Shown here: positions 1-10,800 of the stretch, piece by piece | How positions within the stretch are numbered: the stretch's first letter is position 1 | Layout: every line of letters begins with the position of its first letter | NCBI GenBank assembly: GCA_963795195.1 | Contig: CAWCGU010000003.1 | Location: 496,001 to 560,000 of the forward strand | DNA: 64,000 bases | Direction of reading: 5' to 3' | DNA from: CAWCGU01 sp963795195 | GTDB lineage: Bacteria; Actinomycetota; Thermoleophilia; Solirubrobacterales; 70-9 | The notes under the pieces: generated by a model | Database searches by the model: none | What the model saw: only the letters and a program-made list of their open reading frames with translations | Told to the model about the DNA's origin: nothing | Position numbers and translations under genes: made by a program

Positions 1-1047
1 CGCAGCGGTTTCGCCGTCGTAGGAAAGGCTGACGCCGCGCAGTTCGACGGACCCTGGCCCTGCGGGCAGCGGTGGTGCTCCCGGCGGGCTCGCGATTCGC
101 GGTTCGCGGTCGAGAATCTCGAACAGGCGGTTGCCTGAGGCGATCGCCCGCTGGGCCATGCCAAGCGCCATCCCGAGCATCCGCATCGGTCCCGTCAAAA
201 TCAGCACGTAGGTGTAGAACGCGGTGAACTCACCAAGCGTCAGGCTCCCGGCGATCACCTCGTGACCGCCGATCAGCAGCACGACCGCCAGCCCCAGGTT
301 GGGGAGGAACCCGAGGAGCGGGCTGTAGAAGGCGCGCAAGCGGGTGGAGTACACGTTCTGATCGAAGACGCGTCCAACCGAGCGGCGGAAGCGCTCGAGC
401 ATGTGCTTCTCGCGTGCGAATGCCTTCACGACCCTGATGCCGGAAACACCCTCTTCGGCGTCTGCGGTCAGCTCCGCGATCCGCTGCTGAACCTCCTGCA
501 GCGCCGGCCGGCTGAGCCGGTTGAAGCGCATCGCGCTGATCACGACGAACGGAACCGGCAGCAGTGCCAGCAGCGCCAGCCACGGCTTGATGGCGATCAT
601 CACCGCACTTGCGAGCAGGATCGTGAGCGCGTTCTGGGTGAGGAAGATCAGCCCGTAGCCAAGGAAGAACCGAATTCCCTGCAGGTCGACCGTCGCCCGC
701 GACATCAGCTGACCGGTCTGCTGGCCGTCGAAGAAGCCGAGCTCGAGCGTCTGCAGGTGGCTGTAGAAGCGCTCGCGCAGATCGAACTCGACTGCCACTG
801 AGACCTTGCCGGCGACAACCCGGCGGATCACGGTAAGCGCCAGCCGCAGGAGCCCGGCGCCGATCATGGCGAGCGCCAGCGGCAGCAGGTCCGAGCGCTC
901 GCCGCTGTCGATTGCATCGACGGCTTCGCCTACGAGCCACGGGATCAGCACGGTCATCCCCATCGCAGCCCAGGCAAAGACCAGTGAGGCGATCACCGTT
1001 CGGCGGTAGGGGCGCAGGAAGCCGAGCAAGCGCCGGAAGGTCGTCAT
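1..1047 (-). CDS. ABC exporter (fused membrane and ATPase halves), partial
   Basis: 349 residues are visible from an ATG at 1047, reading in frame to the window edge, so the C-terminus is missing. Residues from about 15 to 300 form a six-helix exporter membrane domain: hydrophobic segments alternate with the coupling region typical of MsbA/LmrA-like exporters (FYSHLQTLELGFFDGQQTG near 95, then VDLQGIRFFLGYG). The last residues (VELRGVSLSYDGE) are the first strand of the nucleotide-binding domain; Walker A and the signature lie outside the window. It probably exports a lipid, peptide or drug as a homo- or heterodimer in the inner membrane. The substrate cannot be told. It is divergent from the kelch gene, with about 50 bases between the starts. 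Confidence 0.9.
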   Translation of the reverse strand, partial: MTTFRRLLGFLRPYRRTVIASLVFAWAAMGMTVLIPWLVGEAVDAIDSGERSDLLPLALAMIGAGLLRLALTVIRRVVAGKVSVAVEFDLRERFYSHLQTLELGFFDGQQTGQLMSRATVDLQGIRFFLGYGLIFLTQNALTILLASAVMIAIKPWLALLALLPVPFVVISAMRFNRLSRPALQEVQQRIAELTADAEEGVSGIRVVKAFAREKHMLERFRRSVGRVFDQNVYSTRLRAFYSPLLGFLPNLGLAVVLLIGGHEVIAGSLTLGEFTAFYTYVLILTGPMRMLGMALGMAQRAIASGNRLFEILDREPRIASPPGAPPLPAGPGSVELRGVSLSYDGETAA

Positions 1048-1097
1048 CAGCCCAAAACTATACAAACTGAAGTAGGGGAAACGGCGATACTGAACCG

Positions 1098-2064
1098 ATG
1101 CGCGGCCTGTCGATCAAGGCTGGAGTGGCGGTGCTTGCGCCGGCGCTCGCCCTCGTCACCGCGATGGCCCTGGCGCAGGGAGATTCCCCGGTCCCTCGCG
1201 CCGCCGCCTGGGCAACCCTGAGCCCGAGCCCGCTGGCTCGAACCGAGGTCGGTGCGGCTCGTATCGGTGACCAGATTTACGTCGTCGGCGGATTCGTTCC
1301 CGAAGGCGGCAGCACCGGGGCCATGGCCCGCTACGACATCTCGACCGACAGCTGGACCAGACGTGAGCCGCTGCCGGTCGCGATCAACCACCCGGGGATG
1401 ACCGCCCTCGACGGACGCCTCTACCTCCTCGGTGGCAGCACCGCCCGCGGGCCGTCCAACCGCTTCTTCAGCTATTCGCCGCGGCGCGATCGCTGGCGAT
1501 CGCTGCCGAGCGCACCGACCGCCCGGTCCGTCACTTTCGCTGGTCGCGTTCGAGGGGGCGATCTACGCCATCGGCGGGGTCACCGGAGTCGGCAGCACCG
1601 GGCGTGTCGAGGTCTTCAACCGACGGCGAGCCGGCTGGCGCCGCGCGGCTTCGATGCCGACTCCCAGGAACCACATCGCCTCGGCCACCCTGGGTGGGCG
1701 CATCTTCGTGACCGGGGGCCGCAGCGGGCAGAATCTCGATGCGGTCGAGAGCTACGACCCTGCTCGCGACCGCTGGCGGGTTGAGCCGTCGCTTGGCGTG
1801 CCTCGCAGCGGTCACGCCGCAGCCGTGGCTGCGGGACGACTGATCGTCTTCGGCGGCGAACAGCTTGATGAAGGTGACGAGACGATTGCCCCAGTTGAAT
1901 CGCTGCGTCCGGGCAAGGGGTGGGCGAGTGGGCTCCCCCCAATGCGAACGCCGCGCCATGGGCTCGCCGGCGCGGCGTTCGGAGGGCGGATCTACGCCCT
2001 CGAGGGAGGACCGCTGCCCGGGCTCGCGTTCTCGGATGCGCTGGAGGTGTTGCGCGTCCGCTGA
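1098..2064 (+). CDS. Secreted kelch-repeat beta-propeller protein, one frameshift
   Basis: An N-terminal signal peptide (residues 1-27, hydrophobic stretch then ALAQG) is followed by six kelch repeats with the usual double-glycine strand: YVVGGF, LYLLGGS, IYAIGG, IFVTGGRS, LIVFGGE and IYALEGG. This makes one six-bladed propeller of about 321 residues, a likely extracellular binding module; no enzyme domain is attached. The frame changes near 1530. The first half reads TARSVTFAG and the second resumes LSLVAFEGAIYAIGG one base later, consistent with an extra G after CGGTCC. Both halves are otherwise well conserved, so I treat this as one gene with a single-base insertion, either a sequence error or a recent mutation. 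Confidence 0.75.
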
Positions 2065-2102
2065 GCCCGGGCGAGCGACCTCGCCTGGTTTGGGGGGAAG
2101 TG

Positions 2103-2600
2103 CTACTCGACGGTGAACGTGATGGTCTCCTCAACACCCGACTCTGAGTGGTCGTTGTTGGCGAGGTAGACGGTCAGTGTGTGCTCGCCGGCGGGCAGGC
2201 CGGTGTAGGTGATCGTCGGCTCGACTGAGGGCGAGTACTGGCCATCGACACCGAGCTGCTCGGCGAGTTCGCCGTTGGCGCCGGAGTACTTGGCGTTGTC
2301 GAACTCACCGTCGTCGAGGGCGAAGTGCAGGTGGCCCTCGCCGTCAACGGGCGGCTTGCCCACTGCATCGGCGTTGAGCTCGAAGCCGCTGATGTCAACC
2401 TCGGCGGTGACTTCGTCACCTCCGGTTGCACCATCGGTCGGCGTCACGAACGAGACGGTCGCCTCTTCGCTGCCGCTGTCAGCGGCTGTTTCCTCGGTCG
2501 CGGCGCTCGTTGAGGTGTCGCTGTCGTCATCACCACAGGCTGCAAAGCCAACGGCAACTAGGGCGACAAGCGGCACCAGGAGGATCTTGGGGAGAGTCAT
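2103..2600 (-). CDS. Small secreted lipoprotein with Ig-like domain (DUF4399-like)
   Basis: 165 residues. The start at 2600 is chosen because AAAGGAG sits about 8 bases upstream; a longer open frame upstream has no such support. The N-terminus (LVPLVALVAVGFAAC) is a lipoprotein signal with Cys around residue 18, followed by an acidic Ser/Thr linker. The remainder contains GHLHFALDDGEFDN and a closing strand LPAGEHTLTVYLANNDHSES. This resembles the small His-containing beta-sandwich of DUF4399-type proteins, where GH.H recurs. It is probably anchored on the outer face of the membrane. Function unknown; the family assignment is from pattern memory only. Confidence 0.7.
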   Translation of the reverse strand: MTLPKILLVPLVALVAVGFAACGDDDSDTSTSAATEETAADSGSEEATVSFVTPTDGATGGDEVTAEVDISGFELNADAVGKPPVDGEGHLHFALDDGEFDNAKYSGANGELAEQLGVDGQYSPSVEPTITYTGLPAGEHTLTVYLANNDHSESGVEETITFTVE

Positions 2601-2718
2601 GTAAGGCTCCTTTCGGGGGCATTCATTTCTAGCGTTCGATCCCATTACGCCGGAAACGGCTGGCCGGATCACTCCGGAACCGTCGACTCGTCGCCCTGGG
2701 CGTGGAGTGTGTGTCCCG

Positions 2719-3780
2719 CTAGGGAACGACGGCGGCCGCCGCCGTGTTGTAGATCTTCTGTGCCGTGCCGCCGAGGTACGGTCCGTAGAGCAGGTCCGAA
2801 CGCTGGTCGTAGCCGAAGCTCGAGACTGAGTTGAGAGTGGTTCCGTTGACGATCCAGCCGCCGCCGCTCGCCCCCGGGCCCATGTCACAGCCGATTCCGA
2901 ACGGCAGCTGGCCGCCGCCCGCCGGGTGAGGGTCGTCCTGTACGTAGGTCGAGGTGCAGGTCCACATCACCTGGCCGCGCTGGCGGTTGAATGGGTAGCC
3001 GAAGGCTTGGTAGGCCTGCTTGCGTGGCTGGTTGAAGGCGATTCCGCGGGCGCCGACCGCCGTCTGCAGCGCGACCCCGTCGAGCGGTGACATGACCACG
3101 GCGGAGAAGTCGAAGTTGAAGTTGCCACGCTGGGCCCACTGCTTGGTGACGATGATCTCGTCGAACACGAATGTCCCGAACGGCCGGTTCTTGCGGTGAT
3201 AGGAGGGAATGAAGACGAGCTTTCGCGCCAGGCCGGCGCGCGCATCGGCCACGCAGTGACCCGCCGTGAAGATGACGCTGAGGTTCGGTGAGTCCACGAC
3301 CGTGCCCGAGCACTCGTAGCCGCCGACGCCGGGGATTCGCCCGTAGATCTTGCCGTTTGTCGTATTCGGCGCCACCAGCGGATCCGGGACCGGGCCCGCG
3401 TCGAAGACGGAGCGCCTGAACGGCTTCGGCACTACTCCGGGGCGAGCGCCGGCCGCTGCCGCTCCCGGCGCCGCGGGAGGAACGTAGCTGGGCGCCCCGG
3501 CTTCGTCGCTGGGAGTTTCGGACAAATCACGGGGCGACGCCGAAAGGTCGAGTGGCTCCGCGCGGCGGATTCGCTCCGGCGTCCAGTAATCGAGGATCCG
3601 CTGCTTGCCGGCCTCGCCGGACTGCCGTTCGTAGACGATGATCCCGTCGCCGGCCATCGCCGGCGCCGCTGGGCCGAATGCGGCGACGGCGACGATCGCG
3701 TTGAGCGCAAGTACGACCTTTGTGCGCAGGCGCAGTCGACGCCGCTTCCCAGTACCTGTGGACCCCATGTCGCTATGCAT
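2719..3780 (-). CDS. Secreted trypsin-like serine protease
   Basis: About 353 residues from ATG 3780 (alternative ATG 3768); the open frame extends further upstream but lacks signal-peptide character. A basic N-terminus (GKRRRLRLRTK) precedes a hydrophobic core and an APAMAG cleavage site. The catalytic triad is visible: His in VIFTAGHCVADA, Asp in NFDFSAVVMSPLDG and Ser in DMGPGASGGGWI. Spacing and the GASGGG motif resemble V8/glutamyl-endopeptidase-type S1 proteases. Two cysteine pairs are plausible (GYECSGTV/GHC and WTCTSTY/GIGCDMG). A Pro/Ala-rich propeptide (residues about 60-120) precedes the protease domain, suggesting a zymogen. It lies next to a lipoprotein on the same strand, about 115 bases away. 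Confidence 0.85.
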   Translation of the reverse strand: MHSDMGSTGTGKRRRLRLRTKVVLALNAIVAVAAFGPAAPAMAGDGIIVYERQSGEAGKQRILDYWTPERIRRAEPLDLSASPRDLSETPSDEAGAPSYVPPAAPGAAAAGARPGVVPKPFRRSVFDAGPVPDPLVAPNTTNGKIYGRIPGVGGYECSGTVVDSPNLSVIFTAGHCVADARAGLARKLVFIPSYHRKNRPFGTFVFDEIIVTKQWAQRGNFNFDFSAVVMSPLDGVALQTAVGARGIAFNQPRKQAYQAFGYPFNRQRGQVMWTCTSTYVQDDPHPAGGGQLPFGIGCDMGPGASGGGWIVNGTTLNSVSSFGYDQRSDLLYGPYLGGTAQKIYNTAAAAVVP

Positions 3781-3934
3781 ACTGACGGGTAAACGCCGGT
3801 CGGGTGCCGGAGTTGCGTTCAGCTGGAACGCCGGAGGGACTCGAATCATCGTCCCAGTGAGTCGGAGCGGCAGCACAGCCGTTACGGAATCGCGGAATTC
3901 CGGCTTGCCAGGCGATCCGACATGATGCCGCGAG

Positions 3935-4378
3935 ATGAAGGTGACGATGATGCTCGCCGATGCCGCTCAGGCAGTCGGCGGCAAGCTCTACATCCTCGGC
4001 GGCGGCTGGTCGGTGATCCCGACCGGGCTCGCCTCCGCGATCGGTCTCTACCTGCAGGTTCCCTGGGACCAGGCCAGCGTGCCCCACACGCTGCGTCTCG
4101 AACTGCTCGACCTCGACGGGCATCCGGTCCTCAACGAGGAGGCCGTGCCGATTTCGATCGAGGCACAATTCGAAACGGGGCGCCCTGCCGGCGTCAAGCC
4201 CGGCACTCCCCTCGACTTCACGATGGCGGTCAACGTGCCCGCACTGCCTCTGGAGCCGGAAAACCGCTACGAGTGGCGACTCTCGATCGACGGCCACGCC
4301 GATGACGCCTGGCGCCTGCCGTTCAGCACGCGCTCGCCGGTTGCGCCGCCGATGCCCCCCGGCATGCCCCCCGGCTGA
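3935..4378 (+). CDS. DUF6941-like protein of unknown function
   Basis: 147 residues starting MKVTMMLADAAQAVGGKLYI, with no signal peptide or membrane segment. The pattern of short strands (LYILGGGWSV, IGLYLQVPWDQ, LRLELLDLDG, DFTMAVNVPALPLEP, YEWRLSIDG) predicts an all-beta sandwich. The opening MKVT-LLAD-A-V--GKLYI-GGGW is what I recall for DUF6941, a small actinobacterial family without known function. The C-terminus is a Pro/Gly/Met tail. The ATG at 3935 fits the family N-terminus. It overlaps no neighbour and precedes a CAP-domain gene. Confidence 0.7.
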   Translation: MKVTMMLADAAQAVGGKLYILGGGWSVIPTGLASAIGLYLQVPWDQASVPHTLRLELLDLDGHPVLNEEAVPISIEAQFETGRPAGVKPGTPLDFTMAVNVPALPLEPENRYEWRLSIDGHADDAWRLPFSTRSPVAPPMPPGMPPG

Positions 4379-4425
4379 ATTCGCCGGCGCATTTCGGCGT
4401 CGAGCGGGCAGTAACCTTGCCCCGC

Positions 4426-5172
4426 ATGTTGAAGCGGGGTGGCGCATCCAGGGTCGGGATTACGGTGGTGCTGGCGGCCGCTGCCGTGACGGTCGGCGTG
4501 GCGCCGGCAAATGCGGCGGTCGGCCCGTGTCCGGCCGACGACATCACGGTCACCGCCGACAACATCGTCTCCGCCGAGGAGTCGCTTTTCTGCCTGGTCA
4601 ACTCCTACAGGGATCAGGAGGGGCGCAGCACGCTGGAGCCCGACCCGTCACTTGCCAACGCTGCGCGCGTTCACAGTCGGGAGATGGCCGCCCGCGACTA
4701 CTTCTCCCACGACAGCCCGACCGGCCTCGACCCCTTCGAGCGTGCCGCTGCGGCCGGCTATCCGGCGGACGCCGGACTCGGCGAGAATCTGGCATTCGCC
4801 CAGCCCGCCACGCCACGGACGCTCTTCGACGCTTGGCAGAAAAGCGAGGAGCACGACGCCACGATGCTCGACCGCTCCTGGCTGACCTCGGGAATCGGTC
4901 TGGGCGTCACCAGGAAGGGCGGCGCCTTCGCCACGCAACTGTTCGGCGACGCAAGGCCGGGAGAATCGACCGCCCCGGGCCCGGAGAGCCCCAATTGCAC
5001 GAAGGCGCTTGCGACCCGAGACCGCGCCCGGGAGGCCATCATCAAGCAGCGGCAGCGCGTTGCAGCCGCCGGCACGCCGGAGGCGAAGCAGCGGGCGCGG
5101 ACGCGCCTCAAGAAGCTGCTGTCCAGGCTGCGCACAGCAGCCGCCCGCGTGAATCTCGCCTGCGGCGTCTGA
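4426..5172 (+). CDS. Secreted CAP-domain (SCP/PR-1-like) protein
   Basis: 248 residues from ATG 4426 (a TTG at 4417 is possible). A signal peptide ends near ANAA (residue about 28). The CAP domain spans about residues 45-185 and shows its hallmark pieces: NSYRDQEG, the His of VHSREMAARDYFSH with the HDSPTG loop, GENLAF, and the C-terminal SWLTSGIGLGV strand. The last 60 residues are a basic helix rich in Arg, Lys and Ala, probably a coiled coil or wall-binding tail. CAP proteins of this bacterial type are secreted and of mostly unknown activity. Confidence 0.88.
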   Translation: MLKRGGASRVGITVVLAAAAVTVGVAPANAAVGPCPADDITVTADNIVSAEESLFCLVNSYRDQEGRSTLEPDPSLANAARVHSREMAARDYFSHDSPTGLDPFERAAAAGYPADAGLGENLAFAQPATPRTLFDAWQKSEEHDATMLDRSWLTSGIGLGVTRKGGAFATQLFGDARPGESTAPGPESPNCTKALATRDRAREAIIKQRQRVAAAGTPEAKQRARTRLKKLLSRLRTAAARVNLACGV

Positions 5173-5198
5173 GCGTCCCGGCGACCGGGAGCTGACTG

Positions 5199-7078
<1,880 letters not shown>

Positions 7079-7121
7079 CCGCTGCCGCCGGAGCGCTGCG
7101 CCGGCGACGTACGATCCAGTG

Positions 7122-7580
7122 ATGGGCACGTTCAAGACCCTGATCGGCGCCTGGCGCTCGCGCAAAGCGCTGCAGGCCTCGGGTCCACCTGGGATGGGCC
7201 CCGGTGCGGCACCGGGATCGCTGGACATCGAAGCGCTCCAGGCGATGGCGGCGAACCGGGGTAACGCAGCGGATCCGGCCGCGCACATGCGCGCGCTGGC
7301 AGATGCCGGGCTGGTGATGAAGCCGTCCCTCGATCCCTCCGATCCCAGGTTGCAGCCGATCGACGGCATGACGTTCGAGGCCTACGTCGAGCTCGTCGCG
7401 GGCAACGTCGCCGGCGCTTCCGACGGCGATCTCGAGGCGGCCGGAGCGGCACTCGGAATGGCCCCAGGTGCGACGACCCCGGCCTTCGAGAACTGGAGCA
7501 ACAAGGTAGTCGGCGACCAGGAACTCGGCGTCCACTACACCGCGGCGCTGCAGTCAAGGCTTGCGAAAGGTGATGGTTGA
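7122..7580 (+). CDS. Hypothetical soluble helical protein
   Basis: 152 residues from ATG 7122 (an in-frame GTG at 7119 is adjacent). There is no signal peptide or membrane segment. An N-terminal Gly/Pro linker (ASGPPGMGPGAAPGS) is followed by helical segments such as LDIEALQAMAANRG and MTFEAYVELVAGNVAGASDG, and the motif FENWSNKVVGDQELGVHYTAAL near the end. I do not recognise the family. It starts 44 bases after the ABC-F gene on the same strand and may be co-transcribed with it. Confidence 0.6.
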   Translation: MGTFKTLIGAWRSRKALQASGPPGMGPGAAPGSLDIEALQAMAANRGNAADPAAHMRALADAGLVMKPSLDPSDPRLQPIDGMTFEAYVELVAGNVAGASDGDLEAAGAALGMAPGATTPAFENWSNKVVGDQELGVHYTAALQSRLAKGDG

Positions 7581-7768
7581 CGAAGAGCCACGCCGGCGCC
7601 AACCTCTGAATTCACCCCCCGATCGTCCCCGTCAGGATCACCGATGACGCGCCGGTCGACAGGAAGCCCCCGGGTTGGTGCGCTGAGCCCCTACCGCCAT
7701 GAACGCGGCCCCGTGGTACGCGCTGGCAAGACCACCGGCGAGATCTGTCGGTCCGATCCGTGAGGCAC

Positions 7769-7798
7769 TTGACTCCAGCTGATCGCCTCGGTTATTGT
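7769..7798 (+). promoter_or_regulatory. Putative housekeeping promoter of the first giant secreted protein
   Basis: TTGACT (7769-7774) and TATTGT (7793-7798) with an 18-base spacer lie about 70 bases before the TTG start at 7870. The rest of 7581-7869 holds no convincing gene. A short minus-strand frame (about 7640-7780) has membrane-protein-like composition but is too short to call. Confidence 0.4.
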
Positions 7799-7869
7799 TG
7801 CCGCCGATAACTCGGCCACCGGGGCCGTTCTCCCGGCGAGTCAGCGTGTGGGGAGAGTTGGGGTGAACC

Positions 7870-10800
7870 TTGAAGCGTAATTCGTGGGTCCTGTCGCCTG
7901 AGTCATATCTGTCCCTTGCGGGATCAAGGCGAGCACGATTCCTCGCTGGCGCCTGCGGCGTGCTATTCGCTCCCTTGATCTCGAGTGCTCCAGCGTTCGG
8001 GGCCACAGCCGACTTCATCGCCCCGGGGACAAGCCCCGAGGCGGTCGGGGCCGATCCGTTCTCGGTCGCGGCCGGCGACTTCAACGGTGACGGCAAGCCC
8101 GACCTCGCGATCGCGAACGCAGGCCCGGACACCGTCTCGATCCTGCTCGGCGACGGCAGCGGCGACTTCGCCCCGCAGACGACCGAGGCGGCGGGGACGA
8201 ATCCGGTCGCGGTCGCGGTCGGCGACTTCAACGGCGACGGCAAACCCGACCTCGCGGTTGCGAACCAGGTCTCAGACGACATTTCGATCCTGCTCGGTGA
8301 CGGCGGCGGTGACTTCGCCGCCCAGACGACCGAGGCGGCGGGAGACGTTCCGTCCTCGATCGCGGTCGGCGACTTCAACGGAGACGGCAGGCCCGACCTC
8401 GCGATCGCGAACGCAGGCTCGAGCAACGTCTCGATCCTGCTCGGCGATGGCAACGGCGACTTCGCCGCGCAGACGACCGAGGCGGTGGGGACGGGTCCGT
8501 TTGCGGTCGCGGCCGGCGACTTCGATGGCGACGCCAACCCCGACCTCGCGGTCGCGAACTTCAACTCGGACAACGTCTCGGTCCTGCTCGGCGATGGCAA
8601 CGGCGACTTCGCCGCGCAGACGACCGAGGCGGTGGGGTCGCGTCCGCGCTCGGTCGCAGTCGGCGACTTCAACGGCGACGACAATCCAGACCTCGCGGTC
8701 GCGAACTTCGATGCGATAAACCAGGAGGACGTCTCGATCCTGCTCGGTGACGGCAGCGGCGACTTCGCCGCGCAGACGATCGAGGCCGCGGGGGTGACTC
8801 CGATTTCGGTCGCGGTCGGAGACTTCGACCGCGACGGAAACCCCGACCTCGCGGTCGCGAACGCCGACTCGGACGACGTCTCGATCCTGCTCGGCGATGG
8901 CAACGGCGACTTCGCCGCGCAGACGATCGAGGCCGCGGGGACGAATCCGGTTTCGGTCGCGGTCGGCGACTTCAACCGCGACGGCTGGCCCGACCTCGCG
9001 GTCGCGAATTTCGGCTCGGCAAACGTCACGATCCTGCTGAACCAGCCGGCTCCCCCCAGCACCGACTTCGTCGCCCCGGGGACAAGCCCCGAGGCGGTCG
9101 GGGCCGATCCGTTCTCGGTCGCGGCCGGCGACTTCAACGGCGACGGCAAGCCCGACCTCGCGGTCGCGAACTTCAACTCGAACGACGTCTCGATCCTGCT
9201 CGGCGAGGGCGGCGGTGACTTCGCCGCGCAGACCACCGAGGCGGCGGGAACGCGTCCGATCTCGGTCGCGGTCGGCGACTTCAACCGCGACGGCAAGCCC
9301 GACCTCGCTGTCGCGAACTTCGATTCGAACAACGTCTCGATCCTGCTCGGCGACGGCGGCGGTGACTTCGCCGCGCAGACGACCGAGGCGGCGGGGAGCG
9401 GTCCGTCCTCGGTCACGGCTGGCGACTTCAACCGCGACGGCAAGCCCGACCTCGCGGTCGCGAACTCAGGCTCGAACAACGTCTCGATCCTGCTCGGCGA
9501 CGGCAGCGGTGACTTCGCCGCCCAGACGACCGAGGCGGCGGGGAGCAGTCCGTCCTCGGTCGCGGCTGGCGACTTCAACCGCGACGGCAAGCCCGACCTC
9601 GCGGTCGCGAACTCAGGCTCGAACAACGTCTCGATCCTGCTCGGCGACGGCAGCGGTGACTTCGCCGCTCAGACGACCGCGGCGACGGGGTCGCTTCCGC
9701 GCTCGGTCACGGCTGGCGACTTCAACCGCGACGGCAAGCCCGACCTCGCGGTCGCGAACTTCAACTCGAACACCGTTTCGATCCTGCTCGGCGACGGCAG
9801 CGGTGACTTCGCCGCGCAGACGACCGAGGCGGCGGGGTCGCTTCCGCGCTCGGTCGCTGTCGGCGACTTCGACGGCGACGGCAAGCCCGACCTCGCGGCC
9901 TCGAACGCAGGCTCGCACAAGGTCTCGATCCTGCTCGGCGACGGCAACGGTGGCTTCGCCGAGCCGACGACCGAGGCGGCGGGCACGTTTCCGCTTGCCG
10001 TCGCGACGGGCGACTTCAACGACGACGGCAGGCCCGACCTCGCGGTCGCGAACAACGACTCGAACAACGTCTCAATCCTGCTGAACCAGACCCTGGCGAG
10101 CCCCTCCAGCGCCGATTTCGCCTCCCCGGTGACGAACCCCGAGGGGGCGGGGTCGCATCCGTTCTCGGTCGCGGCCGGCGACTTCAACCGCGACGGCAAG
10201 CCCGATCTCGCGGTCGCGAACTCAGGCTCGAGCAATGTCTCGATCCTGCTCGGCAACGGCGGCGGTGACTTCGCCGCGCAGACGACCGAGGCGGCGGGGT
10301 CGGTTCCGTTCTCGGTCGCGGTCGGCGACTTCAACGGCGACGCCAAGCCCGACCTCGCGGTCGCGAACTTCAACTCGAACAACGTCTCGATCCTGATCGG
10401 CGACGGCAGCGGTGACTTCGCCGCGCAGACGACCGAGGCGGCGGGGTCGCATCCGTTTTCGGTCGCGGTCGGCGACTTCAACGGCGACGCCAATTCCGAC
10501 CTCGCGGTCGCGAACTTCAGCTCGAACAACGTCTCGATCTTGCTCGGCAACGGCGGCGGTGACTTCGCCGCGCAGACGACTGAGGCGGCGGGGAGCGGCC
10601 CGTCCTCGGTCGCGGTCGGCGACTTCAACGGGGACGGCAATCCCGACCTCGCGGTCGCGAACTTGGGCTCGAACAACGTCTCGATCCTGCTCGGCAACGG
10701 CGGCGGTGACTTCGCCGCGCAGACGACCGAGGCTACGGGGTCGTTTCCGCGCTCGGTCGCGGTCGGCAACTTCAACGGCGACGGCAAGCCCGACCTCGCG

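Noticed and set aside
262..801. Plus-strand and shifted minus-strand open frames over the first kilobase
   Set aside because: They are shadows of the ABC exporter gene, which is open from 1047 to the window edge and has clear family sequence.
7640..7780. Minus-strand fragment of a membrane transporter
   Set aside because: The hydrophobic stretch is short, has no recognisable motif, and ends in a nonsense tail.
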